Source: Hymenobacter sp. HSC-4F20 (lineage in GTDB: Bacteria > Bacteroidota > Bacteroidia > Cytophagales > Hymenobacteraceae). From it: 45,224 nucleotides of DNA. The position numbers and the translations under genes were made by a program. Positions 1 to 6,476 of the stretch are shown piece by piece; position 1 is the first letter of the stretch; the number at the start of each line of letters is the position of its first letter. Under the pieces are notes generated by a model. The model was not told the origin of the DNA, did no database searches, and was given only the letters and a program-made list of their open reading frames with translations. The DNA lies in the NCBI RefSeq assembly GCF_019599275.1, contig NZ_JAHZTD010000010.1, positions 1-45,224 of the forward strand. The letters run 5' to 3'.

Positions 1-127
1 CTCTTCGCAGACCGCCCGTTCCGCTCTACGTTGTAGGTAAAAGGAATGTCGGTGGCTGCAATTTCGTCTTGTGCTTTGTCCAGTACCCGAGCCTTAAGGT
101 TCTTAAACTCACGGTACTCATCCTCAT
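1..127. repeat. terminal direct repeat marking circular closure (left copy)
   Basis: These 127 bases are identical to 45098-45224. A perfect end overlap in a long contig is the usual mark of a circular molecule read past its start. The reading frame that runs off the left edge continues in frame at 45097, which supports a closed circle of about 45,097 bp. A true tandem duplication is less likely because it would break the rep gene. Confidence 0.95.
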
Positions 128-686
128 CTATGTCGAGAGCAAACCGCAGCTGCTCTATCGTCATAATTCGTTTGCCGAAGTCACCGTACTCCCTCAGCAA
201 GAAGTAGATGCGTAGCGAATAAGGGCTCTTCAGTTTGCGCAGTTGTTCGACTTCGGCGGTCGTAAAGTTGCCGCTTTCCCGCAGCTGCAGCAGGTAGGGC
301 ATAATCAGTGGATTGAAGCTGGCCACTACCCCGCCCATTTCGCCGTGATAGTCAGCCTGAGCCATGAGAGGACGGTTCAGGTACACTGGCTTCTTCCTCC
401 GCTTCCGAGTTTCCTCTTCCAGCTCTTCTATGTGAATCGTGAATTTGATGATGTCACGACACATGTCCGCAATGGCTTCGTAGCTGGAACCACCCTTCTT
501 GCCTTTGGAGTGCAGTAGTTCCTCAAAAGGAATGAACTGAGGTTGAAACTCTTCGTCGTTAAAGTCAATACGTGTGAGCAGTGCAATGAAAAGCCGCATT
601 TGCATGGGAGCAAAGCTGAAGCGGGCGTTCACGAGCGCGTTGTGTTGAGCGACAACGGCTGTAGTCTTGCTTGCGGGACTCTTCAT
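1..686 (-). CDS. rep: plasmid replication initiator RepB/Rep_3 family, N-terminal part (continues at 45097)
   Basis: This protein initiates plasmid replication by binding iterons at the origin. Translation starts at the ATG at 686 and runs off the left edge. Joined at position 45097 it continues to the stop at 44581, giving 400 residues. The N-terminal winged helix shows the family pattern VVAQHNALVNARFSF (residues 11-25), followed by MQMRLFIALL. The second winged helix carries SPYSLRIYFLLREYGDF (about 154-170) and a recognition-helix region EYREFKNLKARVLDKAQDEI (190-209), then FTYNVERNGR (216-225). This is the classic two-winged-helix architecture of iteron plasmid initiators. The start lies 5 bp from the first iteron, so Rep probably represses its own gene as well as starting replication. 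The family is clear from motifs; the incompatibility group is not. Confidence 0.9.
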   Translation of the reverse strand, partial: MKSPASKTTAVVAQHNALVNARFSFAPMQMRLFIALLTRIDFNDEEFQPQFIPFEELLHSKGKKGGSSYEAIADMCRDIIKFTIHIEELEEETRKRRKKPVYLNRPLMAQADYHGEMGGVVASFNPLIMPYLLQLRESGNFTTAEVEQLRKLKSPYSLRIYFLLREYGDFGKRIMTIEQLRFALDIDEDEYREFKNLKARVLDKAQDEIAATDIPFTYNVERNGRSAK

Positions 687-691
687 TGAAG

Positions 692-811
692 TGACGTCAT
701 TTTTGTAGCGGTTGGGACCTTACTTGACGTCATTTTTGTAGCTGGTTGACGTCATTTTTGTAGCGGTTGACGTCATTTTTGTAGCGGTTGACGTCATTTT
801 TGTAGCGGTTG
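692..811 (+). repeat. iteron array, five copies
   Basis: Five copies of a repeat beginning TGACGTCATTTTTGTAGCGG and usually ending TTG start at 692, 725, 747, 768 and 789. The last three are spaced exactly 21 bp, two helical turns, which puts bound Rep on one face of the DNA. The copy at 725 has an extra T (GTAGCTGG), and the copy at 692 is set apart by 12 bp. These are the expected Rep binding sites. Confidence 0.93.
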
Positions 812-840
812 GGGCTCTGAATGGTCTGTGAGACTGAGAG

Positions 841-896
841 TTACGGCACCCGTAATACTACTAATGTAGTAACAAGTAGTAAAAGCTAGCTAGCTT
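841..896. repeat. three short palindromes inside oriV
   Basis: TTACGG-CAC-CCGTAA (841-855), TACTAC-TAAT-GTAGTA (856-871) and the perfect 14-bp palindrome AAGCTAGCTAGCTT (883-896) lie one after another between the iteron array and the isolated sixth iteron. They could be binding sites for host factors or the partition protein, or help strand opening. No specific role can be read from the sequence. Confidence 0.6.
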
Positions 897-901
897 CTTT
901 T

Positions 902-924
902 TGACGTCATTTTTGTAGCGGTTG
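902..924 (+). repeat. isolated sixth iteron
   Basis: A full-length copy of the iteron with the same orientation and sequence as the main array, about 90 bp beyond its last copy. In other iteron plasmids such outliers take part in copy-number control or help open the AT-rich part of the origin; here that is inference. Confidence 0.9.
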
Positions 925-1079
925 CACAAGCTCTGACGAGTATAAATTAGTACACACGCGAGATTTTCCACCACGCGTTTTTGTACGTTTTTATACCTCC
1001 AGACACTTCGTGTTTGTGCTCTCACAATCAATACTTTACAGAGTGAGACGAGAGCAGTAGTACCGCTTACCACTGACCT

Positions 1080-1400
1080 CTAAACTGGAGGTAAACGACG
1101 TCGCTTAGCTTGCTTTGCTGGGATTTCTCGATCAGCTTCGGGTTTACCATCTAGGTAAGCCAAGAGTGCATCGTTGAGTACGTCACCGATAGTCTCGTGA
1201 GACCAGAAGGTGTACTGTTGTAAGCGTCGAAACGTGTCGGGGGGTAAAGCATTGGTGAAACGTATCTTGGCTTCATCACCTGTAGTTGGCTGAGGTGTGG
1301 GCTCTATCTGCGAGGAGGGAGAGTTACCCAGCAACAAGTCATCCATAGACTGAGCGGGCTTGGTCATCAGCCGGTCAAGGTTTACTTTCTGTTTGGACAT
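1080..1400 (-). CDS. partition DNA-binding protein, ribbon-helix-helix type (ParB-like)
   Basis: A 106-residue protein that probably binds the plasmid centromere and stimulates the ParA ATPase. The C-terminal half fits a ribbon-helix-helix fold: a strand KIRFTNALPP, then helix DTFRRLQQYTFWS, then helix ETIGDVLNDALLAYL. The N-terminal half (VNLDRLMTKPAQSMDDLL onward) is probably flexible and is where ParA contacts occur in such proteins. The start at 1400 was chosen over a longer frame because ATG shares one base with the parA stop (TAATG), indicating translational coupling. Position downstream of parA supports the role; the sequence alone is too short for firm family assignment. Confidence 0.72.
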   Translation of the reverse strand: MSKQKVNLDRLMTKPAQSMDDLLLGNSPSSQIEPTPQPTTGDEAKIRFTNALPPDTFRRLQQYTFWSHETIGDVLNDALLAYLDGKPEADREIPAKQAKRRRLPPV

Positions 1401-2164
1401 TACTTCTTGTGTAGGATTTCCTGAGTTAGTGCCTCGTAATCTTGAAGAGCCGCAGATTGAGGAGCCCAATCGTACAGAGACTGCTGGTTGACCTGAGCTT
1501 CGGCTACTGATACATTATCACGGATCGTCGACTCCATTAGGAGAGAGCTTAAGCTGGAGTGCTGTTGCATGACCTCAACGAACTGGTGGTGTAGGCTTTT
1601 CCGGTAGCTCTTAGCGTACTTGGTCAGGAACACCCCCCCTACTCGCAGGCCGGGTGAGAAGTTCTTCTGGATACGACTAATCAGGTCGAGCAATGACTCT
1701 AAACCGTTGAAAGCAAAGTACTCGGGGGTCGTAGGAATGTAGACTCGATCCGAGGCAGTGATTGCCGCCATGGCCAGAGCCGAGTTGGGACTGGGACCTG
1801 TGTCGAAGATTACGAAGTCCACCAACTTGTGCAGGTCACCTATTGGGTTCTTGAATGCCAGCGGGTACATAGCGTCAGTACCTAGTAGTTTTTCGGCAGC
1901 TGCCAGTGAAGGGGAAGCAGGAACCAGCCACAGATTAGTACCCACTGACTGCATTGCTTGTGGAAAGCTCAATGAGCCGTCCAGTATCTGAGTCAGGCTT
2001 TTGTCCTGGGAAATTGTGGGTAGTGCCTGCGTAAGATTCATCTGAGGGTCACAATCAACGAGTAACACCCGGTGTCCGCTATGAGCAAGACAGTGTGCAA
2101 CGGCCCAGGCAGAAGTGGACTTACCTGTTCCCCCCTTTCGGTTTGTAAACGTTAGTACCTGCAT
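1400..2164 (-). CDS. parA: ParA-family partition ATPase
   Basis: A 254-residue Walker-type ATPase for active segregation of the plasmid. The deviant Walker A motif KGGTGKS is at residues 10-16, motif VLLVDCDPQ at 33-41, and a Walker B-like VIFDTGPSP follows in the middle. The frame stays open upstream to 2248, but that extension runs through the palindromic control DNA and gives an unlikely N-terminus. The ATG at 2164 puts the KGG motif at the usual distance from the start. There is no N-terminal helix-turn-helix, so this is the small ParA class, in which the RHH partner usually does the autoregulation. It forms an operon with the RHH gene. Confidence 0.92.
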   Translation of the reverse strand: MQVLTFTNRKGGTGKSTSAWAVAHCLAHSGHRVLLVDCDPQMNLTQALPTISQDKSLTQILDGSLSFPQAMQSVGTNLWLVPASPSLAAAEKLLGTDAMYPLAFKNPIGDLHKLVDFVIFDTGPSPNSALAMAAITASDRVYIPTTPEYFAFNGLESLLDLISRIQKNFSPGLRVGGVFLTKYAKSYRKSLHHQFVEVMQQHSSLSSLLMESTIRDNVSVAEAQVNQQSLYDWAPQSAALQDYEALTQEILHKK

Positions 2165-2201
2165 CGTATTGACAATATTGGAATACTTGGAGGTAAACAT
2201 A

Positions 2202-2263
2202 TACAACACACACAACATGTACAACATATTACACACGATACTGGGCATGTTGTGTGTGTTGTA
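2202..2263. promoter_or_regulatory. 18-bp perfect inverted repeat upstream of parA (candidate centromere/operator)
   Basis: Arms 2202-2219 (TACAACACACACAACATG) and 2246-2263 are perfect reverse complements separated by 26 bp. The spacer carries one more copy of the TACAACAT core. It sits 38 bp upstream of the parA start, where small-ParA plasmids keep their combined promoter operator and centromere. Confidence 0.75.
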
Positions 2264-2281
2264 AATCCTCTAAGTGTTGTT

Positions 2282-2323
2282 GATGTTGGAGATGTTGGAG
2301 ATGTTGGAGATGTTGGAGATGTT
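2282..2323 (+). repeat. 9-bp tandem repeat, 4.7 copies (candidate parS)
   Basis: The unit GATGTTGGA is repeated at 2282, 2291, 2300 and 2309, with a partial copy at 2318. It contains the TGTTG core also found in the neighbouring inverted repeat. Ribbon-helix-helix partition proteins commonly load on short direct repeats of 7-10 bp, so this is a good centromere candidate. Confidence 0.75.
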
Positions 2324-2379
2324 TACTCTGCGTACTAACCATACCGGCAACATAATGCGTGTTAACAACACTGTTGACT

Positions 2380-3066
2380 CTAGCTAGGTGTCACAGTACT
2401 GTTAAGCTTCAGTAGACGCTGCACTGACATAGGGAAAAACTGCTTGCCCCGTCGGGTACGGTAGCCTGCTTCATTGAGCTCCTGTGCGATTTGCTGCAGT
2501 GTGTGTCCCCGTTCGTGTAAGAGATTACCAAGTCGAGCAGCTTGACGATTGGCCTGGTGCTCGCGCGCGTTCCGTTGCTGCACTTGCCGCCCTTGTCGGA
2601 TCACCTCATCGGTCAGGTTCGCGGGTGTACCCAGTCGGGCTCCGCGCGCCTTCTTGGCGGCTAGAGCATCCTTGGTGCGTTTGCTGATAGTTTCGCGTTC
2701 GTGCTGTGCAATGACGGCAAACAGCCCCACGGTAAGCGTGTTGGCGTCCGGCATGTCGCAGCAGACGAAGTCCACGCCCGAGTCGCGCAGGGCGAAGATG
2801 AACCCCGCATTACGAGAAAGCCGGTCGAGCTTGGCAATGAGCAGCGTCGCTCCGTGCTGGCGGGCCGCTTCGATGGCAGCATGCAATTGTGGCCGCTGGT
2901 TGCGCTTACCACTCTCCACCTCCACAAACTCAGCCACGATACGGGTTGGGTCAGGGACAAAGGTGCGCACCGCCGCTTGTTGGGCTTCGAGCCCCAAGCC
3001 GGACTTGCCTTGCTTGAGCGTAGACACCCGATAGTAGGAAACGAACGGTTTAGAGGTAGGGGTCAT
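2380..3066 (-). CDS. serine recombinase (resolvase/invertase family)
   Basis: A 228-residue small serine recombinase, likely a plasmid multimer resolvase. The catalytic motif YYRVST places the nucleophile at Ser15; AKLDRLSRN and HERETISKRTKDAL carry the conserved arginines of the active site and the start of the long E helix. The C-terminus (IAQELNEAGYRTRRGK, then MSVQRLL) is a helix-turn-helix DNA-binding domain. The frame is open far upstream, but ATG at 3066 matches the family N-terminus; the longer frame would run through the dyad at 3108. The adjacent dyad and the position beside the partition genes favour a dimer-resolution role, though DNA inversion is not excluded. Confidence 0.9.
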   Translation of the reverse strand: MTPTSKPFVSYYRVSTLKQGKSGLGLEAQQAAVRTFVPDPTRIVAEFVEVESGKRNQRPQLHAAIEAARQHGATLLIAKLDRLSRNAGFIFALRDSGVDFVCCDMPDANTLTVGLFAVIAQHERETISKRTKDALAAKKARGARLGTPANLTDEVIRQGRQVQQRNAREHQANRQAARLGNLLHERGHTLQQIAQELNEAGYRTRRGKQFFPMSVQRLLKLNSTVTPS

Positions 3067-3107
3067 GCAGCCAGTAGGAGGGAGGTACCAGCCGCAAGAT
3101 ACGACCG

Positions 3108-3145
3108 TATAACATTCTGCAAACGAACGTTTACAGAACGTTATA
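3108..3145. other. 38-bp imperfect palindrome, candidate recombination (res) site
   Basis: The two 19-base halves match at 16 of 19 positions when one is reverse-complemented: TATAACATTCTGCAAACGA against TATAACGTTCTGTAAACGT. It lies 41 bp upstream of the recombinase start, between it and a divergent gene. Length and dyad symmetry fit a crossover site of a serine resolvase. A weaker TTCTG...AGAA dyad at about 3160-3176 could be an accessory subsite. Confidence 0.65.
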
Positions 3146-3239
3146 AGCTCGACCATACGCTTCTGCTCTCGTAGAATGCGGATCGGTCCACCATAGAACC
3201 GAAAGGTTTCGCGAACTTGATGCGCAAACCAAGGCCTCG

Positions 3240-3716
3240 ATGTCCAGAAGAAACGAATTGCTGATAAGTGGAGTAGATCTCTCCGCAGAAGACGTAGCCG
3301 AACTGCAGGCCATACTACCAGACGACGCAACAGATGTTACCGTGATGGGCACCAAGAGTGTCTTCAACGATTTGGTACAGCTCGTATTTTACGACTTCAC
3401 GCCAGTAGCGTTGGTGCGAGACTACATGCTCACCGAAGCACTAGTCGCTGCCTACAACTACATCAAGCCAGTCATCCTCCAATTGGTTCGCAAAGGAATG
3501 GGGGCAGGCAACGTCTGTATCGAGAAGGATATGGTATCAAAGGAAGGTGTTCCCTTCCTACTCTATGTCGTGACCAGCGCCCAACGATACGAGGTCATCA
3601 TCAAACAACTGGAGGAAGTACCACCTGAACAGACAACTCCACGAAGCCCAGGCACCACCATTGTGGTACGCCACGATGAGAAGGGTAACTTGGATATCCA
3701 TATCATGGGTGACTGA
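3240..3716 (+). CDS. protein of unknown function, 158 residues
   Basis: No family recognised. The protein is soluble with no signal peptide. The first 35 residues (SGVDLSAEDVAELQAILPD) look like a short helix with a strand after it; a hydrophobic helical middle (FTPVALVRDYMLTEALVAAY) follows, and an alpha/beta end contains VPFLLYVVTS. It is divergent from the recombinase, with about 170 bp between the starts, and its stop is 25 bp from the convergent polymerase gene. Codon use resembles the neighbours and the frame is clean, so it is probably a real gene. Confidence 0.7.
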   Translation: MSRRNELLISGVDLSAEDVAELQAILPDDATDVTVMGTKSVFNDLVQLVFYDFTPVALVRDYMLTEALVAAYNYIKPVILQLVRKGMGAGNVCIEKDMVSKEGVPFLLYVVTSAQRYEVIIKQLEEVPPEQTTPRSPGTTIVVRHDEKGNLDIHIMGD

Positions 3717-3741
3717 GCGCACAGGACCGCAGCTTGATCCG

Positions 3742-5520
3742 TTACGGGTATTGGTAAGCCTGCACTTTCTCTCCCCAAAGTTCCCGACTGAGTGTAGGCG
3801 GCACCCCCACATAACGCGTCAGTTCGGCGTGCATGATCTCCTGCACCTGGTCTGCATACTCTTCTGGTACAACCAAGCTGTCGTGTACGGTGAAGAAGGG
3901 TACCTCCGGCAGTTCGCGGTGCACACGCTTGCCTATGACGTGCAGGAACAAGTGCGCTTCGATCATTTGCAGGAAACGTGGTAGGATACTATTGTCGCCC
4001 TTCTGGTACATAGCAAAAATCCTATCTACAGTTGGGAAGAGTTCGCGGAAGGTTCGCTTTCCTGGTGAAGAGAACCCACTTCTGGTAAACAGCACCTGAA
4101 ACACCATCTCCTTCAACGAATCGCGGTCCAGTTGACCCGCATATCCGCGCTCCTCAAGTGCATCAGCAAGACCCTCATAGAACCTGCCACTGCTGGTGAG
4201 TTCTTTGTATTTTGCAATATCCTCGCTGTCAGCACCTTGGATCGTTTTTACTAACATAACATCAAGAAGGTTCCCTTTTAGGTTGTTGTTCTCCTTGATT
4301 TCCTTCCTCAGACCCTTACCCAAGCCGTAGTAGAGGAGGGTCCCTATGGCCACCTCCCTTGATGACGTCGATGATGATGTCCTTGACGACGACGTCGATG
4401 ATGATGTCCTTGACGACGACGCCGACGTTGTCGACGATGTGGTCCCTAATAATGACCCTGATGTTGACGACCACGACGACGATGTTGACGACCCCGACGA
4501 CCTTAATGAATACCCTGTTTCATTTTCGCTCTTTTTCGCCGATTTTCGACCTGACCCTGACGTGGGCCTCCTCATGTAGAAGGCAAGATTAAGCAGCATG
4601 TTGGCCAGGTACGGCTGACTGTTCTTGAGGTCTATGGCCACCAGCTGTCTATACCCTTCCGCGTACACGAATGGTCTCAGCTCTTTGCTCATGTTGGTGA
4701 GCGTGGTGTGCATACGACCTACCGTATCGTCAACCCGTGGATGCAGGTCTTGATCTACCAAGTGCAGGATGGAGCGTTGACGCTGTACGTGCTGCACTTC
4801 TGGGTCCACATACGCTTCTCGGTCCGCTTTCTTGACCCACCGGAGCTTCCACGTCCATTTGAACCGTTTGACCGCCCGCTCTTCCGGGTTGGCCTGCAAG
4901 TACTGCTTACGCGCCATGATGTAGGCTAATGCGGTCTTCTCATCTATCCGCAACGGCGTTACACCCACACCCAACCAATGGAGCACATGCTGGTGGGACT
5001 GAATACGCTGCTTATGCTGACGCGCGTACTCCTCCGGGTTCTTCTCATGCTTCTTCGGCACACGGTCGCGGTGGCGGGCACGCAAACCCTCTGCCTTGCG
5101 CTGTATACGTGGGTCAGTCAACGCCACCACCTGCATGGGTGGAGTCAGCATGTCATCTGCTGCCCCGAAGAGTGCACCAAACCGATACCCAGTACATTTA
5201 CCTTCGTTCCCTTTTCCTTTAGGATACCAGAGGTTGTCACTGACGAGCAGTCCTGTATCCACCGCGTAGGTCAGGTACTGCTTGTAGTTATGTACAATGT
5301 CTTGAGCCATTGTGGCACTGATCGGCACAAACCCCTGCTGTTGGCGCACCTTTTCGGCTAACCTGCGACTTCTCGACGGCACCTTGGTAATTAGATCGAG
5401 TAGCCGTACCAGCTCATCCCGATGGAAAGAGGGAAAAGGAGGAGGGAAAGCCTGCAGGTGGGCGTCGAGGTTTAGAGCGGCGGGAAGTAGAAAATGCACC
5501 AGACAAAGGTAACAAGACAC
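3742..5520 (-). CDS. putative DNA polymerase with family-A/T7-type palm domain and Ser/Thr-rich insertion
   Basis: A 592-residue protein whose second half carries the three palm motifs of family-A DNA polymerases and single-subunit RNA polymerases. Motif A is AIDLKNSQPYLAN with Asp297. Motif B is RDSLKEMVFQVLF, with Arg466, Lys470 and Phe478 in the Rx3Kx7[YF] spacing. Motif C is FFTVHDSLVVPEE with His546-Asp547. The N-terminal 290 residues are basic and helical and show no exonuclease motifs. Between motifs A and B (about 320-388) is a low-complexity Ser/Thr stretch encoded by a trinucleotide-rich repeat; it keeps frame, so the gene may still work. The start at 5520 is uncertain because the next methionine is residue 71. 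Whether it makes DNA, primers or RNA cannot be told. Confidence 0.7.
   Translation of the reverse strand: MSCYLCLVHFLLPAALNLDAHLQAFPPPFPSFHRDELVRLLDLITKVPSRSRRLAEKVRQQQGFVPISATMAQDIVHNYKQYLTYAVDTGLLVSDNLWYPKGKGNEGKCTGYRFGALFGAADDMLTPPMQVVALTDPRIQRKAEGLRARHRDRVPKKHEKNPEEYARQHKQRIQSHQHVLHWLGVGVTPLRIDEKTALAYIMARKQYLQANPEERAVKRFKWTWKLRWVKKADREAYVDPEVQHVQRQRSILHLVDQDLHPRVDDTVGRMHTTLTNMSKELRPFVYAEGYRQLVAIDLKNSQPYLANMLLNLAFYMRRPTSGSGRKSAKKSENETGYSLRSSGSSTSSSWSSTSGSLLGTTSSTTSASSSRTSSSTSSSRTSSSTSSREVAIGTLLYYGLGKGLRKEIKENNNLKGNLLDVMLVKTIQGADSEDIAKYKELTSSGRFYEGLADALEERGYAGQLDRDSLKEMVFQVLFTRSGFSSPGKRTFRELFPTVDRIFAMYQKGDNSILPRFLQMIEAHLFLHVIGKRVHRELPEVPFFTVHDSLVVPEEYADQVQEIMHAELTRYVGVPPTLSRELWGEKVQAYQYP
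4361..4500. repeat. trinucleotide-rich microsatellite inside the polymerase gene
   Basis: The plus strand is built almost entirely of GAC, GAT and GTC triplets, with a perfect 27-bp tandem duplication at 4367-4393 and 4394-4420. On the coding (minus) strand it gives Ser/Thr/Arg runs. The unit length is a multiple of three, so expansion keeps the reading frame. Long open frames occur on both strands here because the repeat lacks stop codons, not because of extra genes. Confidence 0.85.
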
Positions 5521-5525
5521 AATGC

Positions 5526-5556
5526 AAAAAGGGGCAACACCTCACGATGTTGCCCC
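5526..5556 (-). terminator. rho-independent terminator after the small peptide gene
   Basis: Read on the minus strand, GGGGCAACA and TGTTGCCCC form a perfect 9-bp stem with an 8-base loop, followed directly by TTTTT. It lies 17 bp past the stop of the 40-residue gene and just before the polymerase start, so it probably separates the two transcription units. Confidence 0.85.
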
Positions 5557-5572
5557 ACACTTCAGATGTTTG

Positions 5573-5695
5573 CTACGAAGGTTTCTTCGTCACCTTGACG
5601 GTGGCCACGTACGTAGTCTTCGGGTGTCGCTTAACAGTGGCGTTGCTGACGAATCTCCCGGTGATGGCACTTTTGTTGATCTTCTTGGTTGACAT
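5573..5695 (-). CDS. 40-residue conserved-looking peptide (KSAITGRFV motif)
   Basis: A very small basic protein beginning MSTKKINKSAITGRFVSNAT, with VKRHPKTTYVATVKVTKK after it. I recall short Bacteroidota proteins with the same K-S-x-I-T-G-R-F-V and HPxTTY pattern, but no function. The longer open frame to 5941 is a shadow of the neighbouring gene. It starts 34 bp after the stop of the GRDP-like gene and ends at a strong terminator, so the two are probably co-transcribed. Its basic charge and size would suit a nucleic-acid-binding or ribosome-associated peptide, which is a guess. Confidence 0.65.
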   Translation of the reverse strand: MSTKKINKSAITGRFVSNATVKRHPKTTYVATVKVTKKPS

Positions 5696-5729
5696 GACGA
5701 AAGAGGTTAAGTGGTAAGAATGAGAAGAA

Positions 5730-6248
5730 CTACTTGCACCTGACGGGCTTGCACTTCGTGCGGCATTTACCCTGACCTCCACCCTTGGCATCGTCGTAAC
5801 CCTCACCGAAGTGCAGCTTGTACAAGGCCGTCGTATCGGCAAAGGCAACATGTAGATCCTGGAGATCTTGCTCATCACGCATGCCGAAGTAGGGGAAGTG
5901 GTGCAGGAAGGCACCGAACAGATACTTGCAGTCACGAGCATACGCCTCTGTGTCGAGGATGTGAAAGTGCCAGAACTTGTCTACCGCTTGATTGGGCACA
6001 ATCTCACTTTTGGGGTAAGCGTACTTCAACGCGAGGAAACGCTTGTACTCCTGTTCAACAATATCACATTGCTCAGGTGTCCACCCCAAGCCTTCTTGTA
6101 CATCTTGGAGTTTTCGTTTGAGTCTGGAGAAATCAGTTTTGGACAAAACTGATAACGCGTATTCCACTGCCTCGACCCTACTGAGTGCGTCTTTTATCAT
6201 GACTTCCAGTGCTTTGATGTACACTATTTTACGTGTAACTAACGGCAT
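5730..6248 (-). CDS. glycine-rich-domain-containing-protein-like (GRDP-like) protein with Cys-rich tail
   Basis: A 172-residue protein. The centre VPNQAVDKFWHFHILDTEAY (84-103) followed by LFGAFLHHFPYFG matches the pattern of GRDP-like proteins (PF07173): a W-H-x-H-I-L segment and a later H-H-x-P-Y-F-G. These histidines could bind a metal. The N-terminal 70 residues are helical. The tail GKCRTKCKPVRCK has three cysteines (162, 166, 171) in a basic context, as in small metal- or nucleic-acid-binding ends. Biochemical function of the bacterial family is unknown. It leads a two-gene unit with the 40-residue peptide. An alternative start is the Met at residue 17. Confidence 0.65.
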   Translation of the reverse strand: MPLVTRKIVYIKALEVMIKDALSRVEAVEYALSVLSKTDFSRLKRKLQDVQEGLGWTPEQCDIVEQEYKRFLALKYAYPKSEIVPNQAVDKFWHFHILDTEAYARDCKYLFGAFLHHFPYFGMRDEQDLQDLHVAFADTTALYKLHFGEGYDDAKGGGQGKCRTKCKPVRCK

Positions 6249-6476
6249 TAGTTACCCAACGGGGTTAGAAATTTCGAAGGAAAGGTTGGAGTTAAAAAAG
6301 TATTTTGCCACGATATTGCACTTGTACAATAAATGGTGTTATCCCAAGTAACGGCACCCAACATTGTCGAAACGGGCGAGAGTGTTGCTCACGACGTCAA
6401 TGAGTCGTATAACGGCTGTGTGATGACCTACGAAATGGCGTAATTTGCTCTTGACGCTCTATTCCCGCACAACTAC

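Larger units (their letters stand above)
687..1079. other. probable origin of replication (oriV)
   Basis: This gene-free stretch between rep and the partition genes holds six iterons, several short palindromes and a DnaA-box-like 9-mer, TTTTCCACC (964-972, one mismatch to TTWTNCACA). The stretch 856-990 is AT-rich and could be the unwinding element. Iterons next to a Rep_3 gene are the standard layout of theta-replicating iteron plasmids. The exact start site of replication cannot be told from sequence. Confidence 0.8.

Noticed and set aside
741..811. Considered a CRISPR array because of regular repeats
   Set aside because: Repeat spacing of 21 bp leaves no spacers and no cas genes exist; these are iterons next to a Rep gene.
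861..1073. 70-residue minus-strand frame in the origin
   Set aside because: It runs through iteron and palindromic origin DNA and has no motif; treated as non-coding.
2484..3174. Plus-strand frames opposite the recombinase gene
   Set aside because: High-GC shadows of the serine recombinase frame. The shared ITFCKR string on both strands comes from the 38-bp palindrome.
4346..4592. Plus-strand open frames coding Asp-rich or Met/Thr-rich proteins
   Set aside because: They come from the triplet repeat inside the polymerase gene, which lacks stops in several frames; no protein motif or promoter supports them.
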